Shown in pieces: positions 24,615-33,104 of a DNA stretch of 39,799 nucleotides. This DNA comes from Chlorobiota bacterium. GTDB taxonomy: Bacteria; Bacteroidota; Ignavibacteria; OLB7. The position numbers and the translations under genes are program-made. Below the pieces are notes generated by a model. It was not told the DNA's origin. It ran no database searches and saw nothing but the letters and a program-made list of their open reading frames with translations. The stretch covers positions 1 to 39,799 of the forward strand of contig JAEUSP010000126.1 of NCBI GenBank assembly GCA_016788565.1. Reading direction: 5' to 3'. Numbering within the stretch: the first letter of the stretch is position 1; each line of letters starts with the position of its first letter.

Positions 24615-26570
24615 ATGCCAATTATCCACAGACTGCCCGAATCCTTAGCAAATAAAATCGCCGCTGGTGAGGTGGTGCAACGCCCCGAATCGGTGGTGAA
24701 AGAATTAGTGGAGAACAGCCTTGACGCTGGCGGGACGGAGATTGCCGTCATTACCCGAAGTGCTGGCAAATCGCTAATCTACGTTTCGGATAACGGCAAA
24801 GGGATGGCCGAGGAAGATGCCGTGGTTGCCTTCGAGCGTCACGCCACCAGCAAAATTTCCACCCAGGATGACCTTGACCGAATTATGACCCTGGGATTCC
24901 GTGGCGAGGCGTTGGCCGCAATCGCTGCGGTGGCGCAAGTGGAGCTGAAAACCCGCCAAGCCGATGAAGAGCTTGGAACACTGGTGCGCGTGGAAAATGG
25001 AAAGGTGATGGAGGTCTCCAAAACCGCCTGCGAGCGTGGGACCAGCATCGCCATTAAAAACCTCTTCTTCTCGGTTCCCGCGCGCCGCAAGTTCATGAAA
25101 TCGAACGCCACCGAGTTCAAGCATATCGTCGAGACGATGCAGCGGTTCGCGCTTTGCTATCCCCACGTTTCCTTTGCCCTGAGCGACGACGACACCATTG
25201 CCTTGAACGTGAAACCAACCGGTTTGGAGGATCGCATCCGCGCTATTTACAACGAGGAGATGTTGAACGCCTTGCTTCCGTTCGAGGCTTCCGGCGATGG
25301 GCTAACGATCACCGGATACATCGGCAGGCCGAATTTTGCGCGCAAGTCAAAAAGCGACCAGTACATGTTTCTGAACGGACGCTACATCAGCAGCCGGCTT
25401 CTGTCGCACGCAATTTTTACCGGTTACGAGCATCTGATGGATGCCCAAAGCTATCCCCCCTATGTCCTCTATCTGGAGATTGACCCCGAGCGGGTGGATG
25501 TGAACGTTCATCCAACAAAATCGGAGGTGAAGTTCGATGATGAGAACACGATCTACCAGATGCTTCAGCAGGGGACACGTCGCGCACTCAGCAACCACAA
25601 CCTTGTTCCGGCCATGACCATGCCGCGCCAGGAAACAGGCGAAGGGGTGCTGGCCGCGCTCCGGTTTGCGTTGCCAACCCACGACCGTGCCGAGCAGTTC
25701 CGCACCAACCCTGCGCCGGCAAATCCAAACTCACCTGTAAGCTCACCTGTAAGCTCACCTTCCGGCGCATCGCAGGGGAACTGGCGCGACACCCAACCGC
25801 CAATGCCAAACAGCAATCGCGAGGCTTCTGGTGGAGTTGGGAAGGATGTGTTGGAGCAATTATTTGGCCGCCCAAACTATGCCAGCACAGAAGCGAGCAC
25901 GGCAACCAACGCTGCCGCCGCGCAAGCCGCGCCACCTTCCGGCGAAGGGGTGACGTTCCAGCAGCAAGTGCGTTCGGTGGAGGATGCCGAGCATGAACAC
26001 CGTTTGGGGTTGTGGCAGATTCACAACAAGTATATTCTTTCGCAAATCCGTTCTGGGCTGATGATTGTGGACCAGCACGTTGCCCACGAGCGCATCCTGT
26101 ACGAACGCGCCCTGAAAAGCATGGAAGCCGCCATGCCGATGTCGCAGCAGTTGTTGTTCCCGTTGGAGCTTGCCACCAACCCGGCCGAGTTCGCGCTAAT
26201 CCGCGAGCTACGGAACGACCTTACCGGCATGGGGTTCGACATTGCGTTGGAGCGTGGCGAAAAAGTGGTGATTACTGGTGTGCCGAACGACGTGCGCCCA
26301 GGGCAGGAGGCGGCAATTTTGCGGGAGTTGCTGGATCAATACGAAGAGTACCAGCAGATGGGGAAGACGAACCAGCGGGATATGTTGGCCGCATCGTTTG
26401 CGTGCCGTGCAGCAATCAAAGCGGGGGACCCGTTATCGGAGCGTGAGATGCTGGATTTAATTGAGCAACTCTTCTCCACCACCATGCCCTACGTCTGCCC
26501 GCACGGCCGCCCGATTGTCATCAGAATAGAGTTAGGAGAACTTGACCGGAGGTTTGGGAGGACATCGTGA
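24615..26570 (+). CDS. mutL: DNA mismatch repair protein MutL
   Basis: A 651-residue protein that couples MutS mismatch recognition to strand removal. The GHKL ATPase domain is complete: KELVENSLDAG, DNGKGM and GFRGEALAAIAAV. The transducer domain follows to about residue 330, then a Pro/Ser/Ala-rich linker (about 365-455). The C-terminal endonuclease motifs are present: DQHVAHERILYE (about 486-497, with Val for the usual Ala at position 4), ACRAAIKAGD, CPHGRP and a terminal FGR. This should be a nicking MutL of the type found in organisms without MutH. The ATG at 24615 starts the conserved IIHRLPESLANKIAAGEVVQRP block. Its upstream region is a tandem repeat array. Confidence 0.95.
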   Translation: MPIIHRLPESLANKIAAGEVVQRPESVVKELVENSLDAGGTEIAVITRSAGKSLIYVSDNGKGMAEEDAVVAFERHATSKISTQDDLDRIMTLGFRGEALAAIAAVAQVELKTRQADEELGTLVRVENGKVMEVSKTACERGTSIAIKNLFFSVPARRKFMKSNATEFKHIVETMQRFALCYPHVSFALSDDDTIALNVKPTGLEDRIRAIYNEEMLNALLPFEASGDGLTITGYIGRPNFARKSKSDQYMFLNGRYISSRLLSHAIFTGYEHLMDAQSYPPYVLYLEIDPERVDVNVHPTKSEVKFDDENTIYQMLQQGTRRALSNHNLVPAMTMPRQETGEGVLAALRFALPTHDRAEQFRTNPAPANPNSPVSSPVSSPSGASQGNWRDTQPPMPNSNREASGGVGKDVLEQLFGRPNYASTEASTATNAAAAQAAPPSGEGVTFQQQVRSVEDAEHEHRLGLWQIHNKYILSQIRSGLMIVDQHVAHERILYERALKSMEAAMPMSQQLLFPLELATNPAEFALIRELRNDLTGMGFDIALERGEKVVITGVPNDVRPGQEAAILRELLDQYEEYQQMGKTNQRDMLAASFACRAAIKAGDPLSEREMLDLIEQLFSTTMPYVCPHGRPIVIRIELGELDRRFGRTS

Positions 26571-26601
26571 GGAATAATTGGAGGTGCTAAATTTTTTTTT
26601 G

Positions 26602-26640
26602 AGAGTGTGTCACGTTTTCCCAAGTTGCGGCATAATAGTA
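26602..26640 (+). promoter_or_regulatory. Possible promoter of the sigma-factor gene
   Basis: A TGTCAC-like hexamer and an ATAATA hexamer (26632-26637) are spaced about 18 bp apart in an AT-richer stretch, about 80 bp before the sigma-factor ATG. This is a weak match judged by eye and could be fortuitous. Confidence 0.25.
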
Positions 26641-26648
26641 GGTGACAA

Positions 26649-26680
26649 CGTTGTTGAAAGAATGCGCCCAAGCAACAACG
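26649..26680 (+). promoter_or_regulatory. Inverted repeat in the sigma-factor leader
   Basis: CGTTGTTG (26649-26656) and CAACAACG (26673-26680) are perfect 8-bp inverted repeats with a 16-nt loop, placed between the possible -10 and the start codon at 26720. It could be a leader hairpin or an operator. There is no T-run, so it is not a terminator. Confidence 0.4.
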
Positions 26681-26719
26681 GTGTCGCTCCTGTGCCTTAC
26701 CCTAAATTATCTATGTAGC

Positions 26720-27331
26720 ATGAAGTCTTTGGTGCCCCACCAGCGAACGGAAGAGTTTCTGCAGTTATACGAAAAAGAGGCTCTGCCGCTTCTGAAAAAA
26801 TGGCTTAGCATTCATTGCAGCGATAGATATGCGCGGGAAGAGATTCTTGCACAGACAAAAATACAAGCATGGAAGGGGTTTGAGGTATGGGATGGCCTAC
26901 GAAGTTTTAGGGTTTGGGTGTTGGGTATTCTTAAGCATGAATCGGAGGTGTATCATCGCCGCGAGGAGCGCAAAGGGATGCGTGGAGGAGCCAACGTAGA
27001 GTTTGATGAGGAATTGCACTCGGGAGCGGGAGCGGGAGCGGGAGCGGGAGCGGGAGCGGGAGCGGGAGCGGGAGCGGGAGCGGGAGCGGGAGCGGGAGCG
27101 GGAGCGGGAGCGGGAGCGGGAGCGGGCATTGAAGCATTGCTGGATTGGGAGATAATCAAGGAGATACTGACGGAGGAGGAAGCAGAAATCCTATACTTAC
27201 ATTATGGAGAGGACTATAGTTATGGCGAGATTGCCGAACTATTCGGGAAGAAGGTAACGGCGATACGAAAACAAGCGAACCGAGCAAAACAGAAAGTTCA
27301 ACGCCGATTTCCAGAAAGGAACGGTAATTGA
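26720..27331 (+). CDS. Sigma-70/ECF-like sigma factor with an in-frame Gly-Ala repeat
   Basis: A 203-residue protein. Residues about 10-90 resemble sigma region 2 (LQLYEKEALPLLKKWL, then FEVWDGLRSFRVWVLGILKHESEVYHRREERK). Residues about 145-195 resemble region 4 with a helix-turn-helix (EEEAEILYLHYGEDYSYGEIAELFGKKVTAIRKQANRAK). Between them, residues 102-135 are 17 perfect Gly-Ala pairs encoded by a hexanucleotide repeat. The ATG at 26720 starts the conserved part; the longer frame from 26642 runs through the leader hairpin. No anti-sigma gene is adjacent. The region is AT-richer than its flanks. The next gene, a secreted Cys-rich protein, is a candidate target. The family call rests on region 4 and is fairly sure. 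Confidence 0.75.
   Translation: MKSLVPHQRTEEFLQLYEKEALPLLKKWLSIHCSDRYAREEILAQTKIQAWKGFEVWDGLRSFRVWVLGILKHESEVYHRREERKGMRGGANVEFDEELHSGAGAGAGAGAGAGAGAGAGAGAGAGAGAGAGAGAGIEALLDWEIIKEILTEEEAEILYLHYGEDYSYGEIAELFGKKVTAIRKQANRAKQKVQRRFPERNGN
27022..27126 (+). repeat. Hexanucleotide microsatellite (GGGAGC)17 inside the sigma-factor gene
   Basis: Seventeen perfect GGGAGC copies (27022-27123) plus a trailing GGG. Being a multiple of three, the unit changes protein length by two residues (Gly-Ala) per copy and never shifts the frame. G3-N3 spacing also makes it a textbook G-quadruplex-forming sequence on the coding strand. The absence of any point substitution implies recent expansion or ongoing turnover. 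Confidence 0.97.
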
Positions 27332-27556
27332 GCAATAAATAGGTGAAAAAAATCGAGATGCTATGCTCTCGTAGGGAAAGAAAAGCTCCATCAAGCTATC
27401 TGTTATCAAACTTGGAAAAGAAGAAACTGAAAGGTGCGATAATCAATGATATGATAACAGCAAAATCTGCGTTTTGAATTTTCAAACGATTTTCTGGTTA
27501 GCCACATGCTCTTCCCTATTGGGTAGAGGCCATAATACACACTTAATAACCCTTAT

Positions 27557-27562
27557 AGGAGG
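27557..27562 (+). promoter_or_regulatory. Shine-Dalgarno sequence deciding the start of the secreted-protein gene
   Basis: AGGAGG ends four bases upstream of the ATG at 27567. It selects this start over the in-frame upstream one at 27474 and places a clean signal peptide at the N-terminus. Confidence 0.75.
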
Positions 27563-27566
27563 CCCT

Positions 27567-28097
27567 ATGCTTCAGAGATTATCGGCACTAATTCTCAGTA
27601 CTGTGCTGTACTTGGGAGTTACTCCAGCATCGGCAACAGTAACGTTATCCGTTCCAAATTATCCAACGGTTGCGCAACTAGAGACTGGTTGGAATAATGC
27701 ATTCATTGCAATTCTAACCGCAGCCCATGGGACGGCGCCAACAATTACAGGCACTACAACCTATCAAGGTGCAGGCGGAGCGATTTATGTGGTATCTACT
27801 TTTACGGTAGGATCAACAACTGGGTCTATACTTGGTACGGCTTTTAACCCAGCGACAGCAACATCGTTAGGGAACGGTAATTATAGTTACGCTGCGAACA
27901 AAGGATTCCGTTGTGAGCGCAGCGATGGTTCCTGTTCTTGTACCGCACGGCAAGCCATCAAACCGGACGTAATTATCCAAGAATGCGTTTGTGATGGGGG
28001 AAGTGGAGGGTGTGCATTAATCAACATTGATGGCCAGTTCACTGGAACCTACGACCTTAATCCAGCTAATTATTCTAGCTTGCCAACTATGAACTAG
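27567..28097 (+). CDS. Secreted protein with a six-cysteine C-terminal cluster, unknown function
   Basis: 176 residues. The first 23 form a signal peptide (LQRLSALILSTVLYLGVTPASA). The mature part is rich in Thr, Ala, Gly and Asn, with a possible beta-rich region (TITGTTTYQGAGGAIYVVSTFTVG, shortened here). The C-terminal third holds six cysteines at 116, 123, 125, 140, 142 and 149, in the pattern C-x6-C-x-C ... C-x-C-x6-C, a near mirror-symmetric spacing. This suggests disulfides or a metal site outside the cytoplasm. No family is recognised. It follows the sigma-factor gene by 235 bp, shares its AT-richer composition, and is closed by its own strong terminator. Confidence 0.7.
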   Translation: MLQRLSALILSTVLYLGVTPASATVTLSVPNYPTVAQLETGWNNAFIAILTAAHGTAPTITGTTTYQGAGGAIYVVSTFTVGSTTGSILGTAFNPATATSLGNGNYSYAANKGFRCERSDGSCSCTARQAIKPDVIIQECVCDGGSGGCALINIDGQFTGTYDLNPANYSSLPTMN

Positions 28098-28135
28098 ATT
28101 TTATCTGGAATATTCACGTGGTTAAAATTCAATAA

Positions 28136-28170
28136 AAAAGCACCGAAGGAATTGATCCTTCGGTGCTTTT
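28136..28170. terminator. Bidirectional intrinsic terminator
   Basis: A perfect 15-bp stem (AAAAGCACCGAAGGA 28136-28150 with TCCTTCGGTGCTTTT 28156-28170) and a 5-nt loop. A-runs and T-runs on the two flanks make it efficient in both directions. It separates the secreted-protein gene from convergent gcvH. Confidence 0.93.
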
Positions 28171-28185
28171 CTATTCGGGCTTTGC

Positions 28186-28569
28186 TTATTTCCCTACCGA
28201 AGCCGCATACGCCTCGGCATCCATCAGCGCGGTGAGGTCTGCGTCGGGGGCAATTTCAATTTTCACCATCCAGCCGTTGCCGTAGGGGTCTTTGTTCACT
28301 GTTTCTGGCGCGTCGTTCACTGCCGTGTTAATCTCGGTGATGCGGCAAGCAATCGGCATGTACAGGTCGGCTACGGTTTTCACCGCTTCAATCGTGCCAA
28401 AAACTTCCCCGGCGGCAACGTCGTCGCCAACGCTGGCGGTGATGTCCACAAACACCACATCGCCAAGCTCGGATTGGGCATATTCGGTGATGCCAACGGC
28501 TCCAGCGGTTCCGTCAATGCGGACCCACTCGTGGCTTTTGTCGTACTTCAGATCGGTTGGAAAATTCAT
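28186..28569 (-). CDS. gcvH: Glycine cleavage system H protein (GcvH)
   Basis: A 127-residue lipoyl carrier. It starts with MNFPTDLKYDKSHEWVRIDG and carries the lipoylation motif with Lys64 in IEAVKTVADLYMP. It then has INTAVNDAPETVNKDPYGNGWMVKI, all typical. In the glycine cleavage complex it shuttles the aminomethyl group between the P, T and L proteins, none of which is encoded here. In some bacteria GcvH also serves as the platform for lipoate assembly or relay. The start at 28569 is set by family length; an upstream extension is not conserved. It lies 43 bp downstream of accC on the same strand, so it may be the last gene of the accB-accC transcript. Confidence 0.95.
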   Translation of the reverse strand: MNFPTDLKYDKSHEWVRIDGTAGAVGITEYAQSELGDVVFVDITASVGDDVAAGEVFGTIEAVKTVADLYMPIACRITEINTAVNDAPETVNKDPYGNGWMVKIEIAPDADLTALMDAEAYAASVGK

Positions 28570-28612
28570 TGCAAGAACGCCTTGATGGATGTTGATGTAG
28601 CTGGTTTTTCGG

Positions 28613-29973
<1,361 letters not shown>

Positions 29974-29974
<1 letters not shown>

Positions 29975-30498
29975 TATTCCGGTTCAATCAGGAAAAGGGG
30001 CTGGTTATACTCCACCGGCTTTCCGTTCTCCACCAGAATCTTCGCTACTTTCCCGTACACGTCGCACTCAATTTCGTTCATCAGCTTCATGGCTTCAACA
30101 ATGCAAAGCACGGTGCCGGGGGAAACGGATGTCCCTACCTCAACATACATCGGCGAATCGGGGGAAGGGGAGCGGTAGAAGGTGCCAACGATTGGCGAGT
30201 GTATCTCGTGATAGTGTGTGGAAACTTCGGCAGGAAGGGTGGGGGCTGGCGGCGGAGCCGAAATTGCCGGGGCCGCTTGCATTGCGGGGGCTTCCGGCAT
30301 AATGATTGGAGCCGTGGAGATTGGAGCCATGGGGGGGAACATTGCTGGCATTGGCATTCCGCCAAGCTCATGTTTCCCGGTTTTGGAAAGCCGGATGGTG
30401 GTTCCATCCTGCTCGATCCGCAGTTCATTGACGGAGCTTTCGTCGAACAGCCCCAGAAGCTGGCGGATGTACTCAATGTCAATCATGTGTGCGCCCAT
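29974..30498 (-). CDS. accB: Acetyl-CoA carboxylase biotin carboxyl carrier protein (AccB)
   Basis: A 174-residue BCCP. The N-terminal segment [22 protein letters not shown] is typical of AccB. It is followed by a Pro/Ala/Met-rich flexible linker (about residues 45-90) and the biotinyl domain. Biotin is attached to Lys138 in [12 protein letters not shown]. The chosen ATG at 30498 gives [10 protein letters not shown]; a second ATG four codons later is equally possible. The partners AccA and AccD are not in this window. Arranged efp - accB - accC - gcvH on the minus strand, with efp 44 bp upstream, a common neighbourhood for accBC. Confidence 0.95.
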
Positions 30499-30542
30499 GC
30501 TCTGTTCCTTCTGCTTACCTGATTCCAGATGAATGGTTTGCG

Positions 30543-31106
30543 TTAGTTCTTGACGCGGTCAAGATATTCGCCGGTGCGGGTGTCAACGCGGATCACATCC
30601 CCTTCGTTAACAAACAGCGGGACCTGAACGGTTGCCCCCGACTCCACTTGTGCTGGCTTGGTTGCGCCGGTTGCGGTGTCCCCTTTCACCCCAGGCTCGG
30701 TGTGGGTGATTGCAAGAACAACGTGCGGCGGAAGCTCGATGCCAACCACTTGGGTTCCGTTGAAGGAGATATTGGCCTCGCCAGATTCTTTCAGGAATCC
30801 GGCTGCGGTTCCAACAATCGTTTCTTCGATATAGACTTGGTCGTAGGTCTCGGTATCCATGAACACCATTTTATCGCCATCGCGGTACAGGTACTGCATT
30901 GGCTTGCGGTCAATCCGCACAAGGTCAATTTCTTCGCCGGAACGGAAGCGGTTTTCCAGCAGCTTGCCGTTGTTCAGGTTGCGCATCTTCACTTGGTAGA
31001 AAGCGCGAAGGTTGCCCGGGGTGCGGTGGACGCTTTCCAGAACCGTGCAGAGTTCCCCGTTGTAGCGGATTACTATGCCTGGACGCAAGTCGGAGGTGGT
31101 TGCCAT
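30543..31106 (-). CDS. efp: Elongation factor P
   Basis: A 187-residue, three-beta-domain translation factor that relieves ribosome stalling at polyproline stretches. The order of KOW-like N-domain, OB domain and C-terminal OB domain is intact, ending [17 protein letters not shown]. The tip of the loop that reaches the peptidyl-transferase centre reads TPGNLRAF, with Asn32 where Escherichia coli has the modified Lys34 and Neisseria/Pseudomonas have a rhamnosylated Arg. Arg34 lies two residues further on. EpmA-type lysylation of this position is therefore not possible. First gene of the efp-accB-accC row; the tRNA-Cys gene lies just upstream. Confidence 0.95.
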   Translation of the reverse strand: MATTSDLRPGIVIRYNGELCTVLESVHRTPGNLRAFYQVKMRNLNNGKLLENRFRSGEEIDLVRIDRKPMQYLYRDGDKMVFMDTETYDQVYIEETIVGTAAGFLKESGEANISFNGTQVVGIELPPHVVLAITHTEPGVKGDTATGATKPAQVESGATVQVPLFVNEGDVIRVDTRTGEYLDRVKN

Positions 31107-31132
31107 GAGTAGTTTTGTGAATTGAAAGTGAG

Positions 31133-31203
31133 AGGCGCCGAACGGATTCGAACCGTTGTACAGGGTTTTGCAGACCCTTGCCTAGCCGCTCGGCCACGGC
31201 GCC
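31133..31203 (-). tRNA. tRNA-Cys (GCA anticodon)
   Basis: The reverse strand folds as a complete cloverleaf. The acceptor stem is GGCGCCG/CGGCGCC, the anticodon stem AGGGT/ACCCT with loop CTGCAAA giving GCA, and the T-arm AACGG-TTCGAAT-CCGTT. The discriminator base is U, a known identity element of tRNA-Cys. CCA is not encoded. It lies 26 bp upstream of efp in the same orientation. Confidence 0.96.
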
Positions 31204-31676
31204 ATGATGGAAGATTGTTCGATGGTTTGCTGATCCTGTCCACCCAAACTCCAATGATGAGTTGGGGTATCGGTGAAAAAGCCGCCAAAGATATTGTTTG
31301 CCCCCTCACTTATGCAAACAGGGGTGTGTAACGGGAAGAAAGGGAGCCGGGCGGAATGGCGAATGTTGAATGCCAAATAGAAGAGTGAAGAATGCTGGAG
31401 TTTTCACCGAACGCTGCTCTCCGCAGATGCTGAGCCAGTCGGAAGTATGAGTGGAGCCATGGGAATGGTGAATACCGAATGTCGAATGCCAAATAGAAGA
31501 GTGAAGAATGCTGGAGTTTTCACCGAACGCTGCGCTCCGCTCATGCTGAGCCTGTCGAAGTATGAGCGCAGCCACCGGAATGGCGAAGTTTCTACCAGTT
31601 TCTCCCGTCGCGCATTGGCTTTGCTTGCTGCGGCCAATCTGCAGAGAGAGGGGCGGGGGGATTTGGGGTAGCAATG
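31204..31676. other. Gene-free region between tRNA-Cys and ackA, largely repeats
   Basis: 473 bp. The part near the tRNA probably holds the promoter for tRNA-Cys, efp and accBC (minus strand), but no clear elements were recognised. From 31354 on it is filled by the duplicated repeat unit described separately. No ORF resembles a gene. Confidence 0.5.
31354..31578. repeat. Tandem duplication of a ~110-bp compound repeat
   Basis: Unit 1 (31354-31462) and unit 2 (31463-31578) share GAATGCC-type heptads, AAATAGA, AGAGTGA, then AGAATGCTGGAGTTTTCACCGAACGCTG and the palindrome CGCTCATGCTGAGCCTGTCGAAGTATGAGCG (degenerate in unit 1; its arms in unit 2 are at 31538-31544 and 31562-31568). The palindrome also occurs at 212-244, and the AGAGTGA and GAATGCC heptads occur in the other arrays. 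This ties the families together. Confidence 0.85.
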
Positions 31677-32927
31677 CTACCAACTTGGGACGGCAATCCC
31701 TTCCACAAGGCGGACGGTGTCGCGGGCAATCAGCAATTCTTCATCGGTGGGGATAACGTAGGCGTGAAGCCGCGAGCTATCGGCACTGATGCGCCCTTCG
31801 GTTCCGGCTTGCAGCGTGTTGTTCCGCTGTTCGTCAAGGTGCAGCCCCAGCCACTCCATCTGCTGGCAAACCCGCTGGCGAATGATGGCCGAATTTTCGC
31901 CGATGCCACCAGCAAAAACAATTGCATCGGCCCCGTTCATCTCGGCCAAATATGCGCCAATGTATTTGCGGATTCTCTGGGTGAACATCTGCACCGCAAG
32001 GCTGGCGCGGCGGTCGTTGTTCTCCTGTTCTTCGGCCAGAAGGTCGCGCATATCGTTGGTTAGCCCGCTGATTCCCAGCAGCCCCGATTGCTTGTTCAGC
32101 AACGTGTCCATCTGGTTGATGCTGAAGCCTTCTTTCTCCATCAGATACTCAATCACCGCCGGGTCCACATCGCCGCTGCGCGTTCCCATCACCAAGCCTT
32201 CCAGCGGGGTCAGCCCCATGGAGGTATCAATCGAACGCCCCCCTTTAATTGCGGCTGCCGAGCATCCATTCCCCAAGTGGAGGGTGATGATGTTGACCTG
32301 CTCCTTCGGTATATCCAACAGTTTCCGGTAGCGGTAGGCAACGTACCGGTGCGAGGTTCCATGGAACCCATAGCGGCGCACCCGATGCCGCCGGTAGAAC
32401 TGGTAGGGGATAGCATACAGGAACGACCCTTCCGGCATGGAGTGATGAAACGCCGTATCGAACACCGCCGATTGCGGAATCCCCGCGCCAAAAATTTCGG
32501 TGATCGCCGCAATCCCGCGAAGGTTGTCGGGGTTGTGAAGCGGGGCAAGGTCAATGCACTCCTCGATTCCATCAATCACTTCCGGGGTAATCAGCGTGGA
32601 GGCAGTGAACTTCTCACCGCCATGCACCACCCGGTGGCCAACGGCGTGGATGTCGGCAAGGGAGTTGATTTGTGGAATGTCTGCTTCTGGGCTTACCAGC
32701 CAGCGCACGGCAATGTCAATCGCTGCGCGGTGGTCGCGCACGGGTTGGGCGTTGCGGGTAACGCGGCCCGCGCTGTTCTGAAATCGGAGTAATCCTTGCG
32801 AGCCAATCCTCTCAATGGTTCCTTTGGCAATGCGGCGGTCGGTGTCGCTTGCCATAGTTTCCGGGTCAGTATCAATCACTTGGAACTTCAGTGATGATGA
32901 GCCAGTGTTAAGAACAAGAACGTTCAT
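31677..32927 (-). CDS. ackA: Acetate kinase
   Basis: A 416-residue ASKHA-fold enzyme that interconverts acetyl phosphate and ADP with acetate and ATP. The N-terminal signature NVLVLNTGSSSLKFQV is exact. VVHGGEKFT, FDTAFH, the YGFHGTSHRYVA signature, LGNGCSA, GTRSGDVDP and FAGGIGENS all follow. The start at 32927 begins the conserved signature; a reading 14 codons longer is unlikely. Phosphotransacetylase (pta) is not adjacent. The gene is downstream of the nuoGHI row, separated by a hairpin pair, so it is probably transcribed separately. It would provide substrate-level ATP under anoxia. Confidence 0.96.
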   Translation of the reverse strand: MNVLVLNTGSSSLKFQVIDTDPETMASDTDRRIAKGTIERIGSQGLLRFQNSAGRVTRNAQPVRDHRAAIDIAVRWLVSPEADIPQINSLADIHAVGHRVVHGGEKFTASTLITPEVIDGIEECIDLAPLHNPDNLRGIAAITEIFGAGIPQSAVFDTAFHHSMPEGSFLYAIPYQFYRRHRVRRYGFHGTSHRYVAYRYRKLLDIPKEQVNIITLHLGNGCSAAAIKGGRSIDTSMGLTPLEGLVMGTRSGDVDPAVIEYLMEKEGFSINQMDTLLNKQSGLLGISGLTNDMRDLLAEEQENNDRRASLAVQMFTQRIRKYIGAYLAEMNGADAIVFAGGIGENSAIIRQRVCQQMEWLGLHLDEQRNNTLQAGTEGRISADSSRLHAYVIPTDEELLIARDTVRLVEGIAVPSW

Positions 32928-32967
32928 GGTTGGAAGTTGGGTTGGGAATCGGAGAAAGCTCTGAACC

Positions 32968-32995
32968 AAAGAACCCCGACGAATCGGGGTTCTTT
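32968..32995 (-). terminator. Hairpin terminator between nuoI and ackA
   Basis: A perfect 12-bp stem (AAAGAACCCCGA with TCGGGGTTCTTT) and a CGAA tetraloop, about 110 bp downstream of nuoI and 41 bp upstream of ackA. The T-run is only three bases, so termination may be partial. Confidence 0.6.
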
Positions 32996-32997
32996 AG

Positions 32998-33018
32998 CAT
33001 AAGCGGTGTGCGCTTATG
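32998..33018. repeat. Second hairpin next to the nuoI terminator
   Basis: CATAAGCG and CGCTTATG pair over 8 bp around a GTGTG loop, two bases from the preceding hairpin. It could be a second termination or RNA-stability element. Confidence 0.45.
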
Positions 33019-33104
33019 ATGTGATGCAGGCAATGTTGTAGCGACGTATGGTAGAGGTTTTTTCAGCCAGTTAGCAATGCCATGCTGCTGGCCGATGCAG
33101 AACA

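Noticed and set aside
24476-24769. 97-codon minus-strand frame before mutL
   Set aside because: It translates the heptad array (GFRKSGFGNRVSEIGF-like) and the antisense of mutL; no start signal or domain.
26953-27159. Minus-strand Pro-Ala repeat frame opposite the sigma-factor repeat
   Set aside because: Any (GGGAGC)n tract is open in several frames; this one has no domain, whereas the plus strand keeps sigma-like sequence on both sides.
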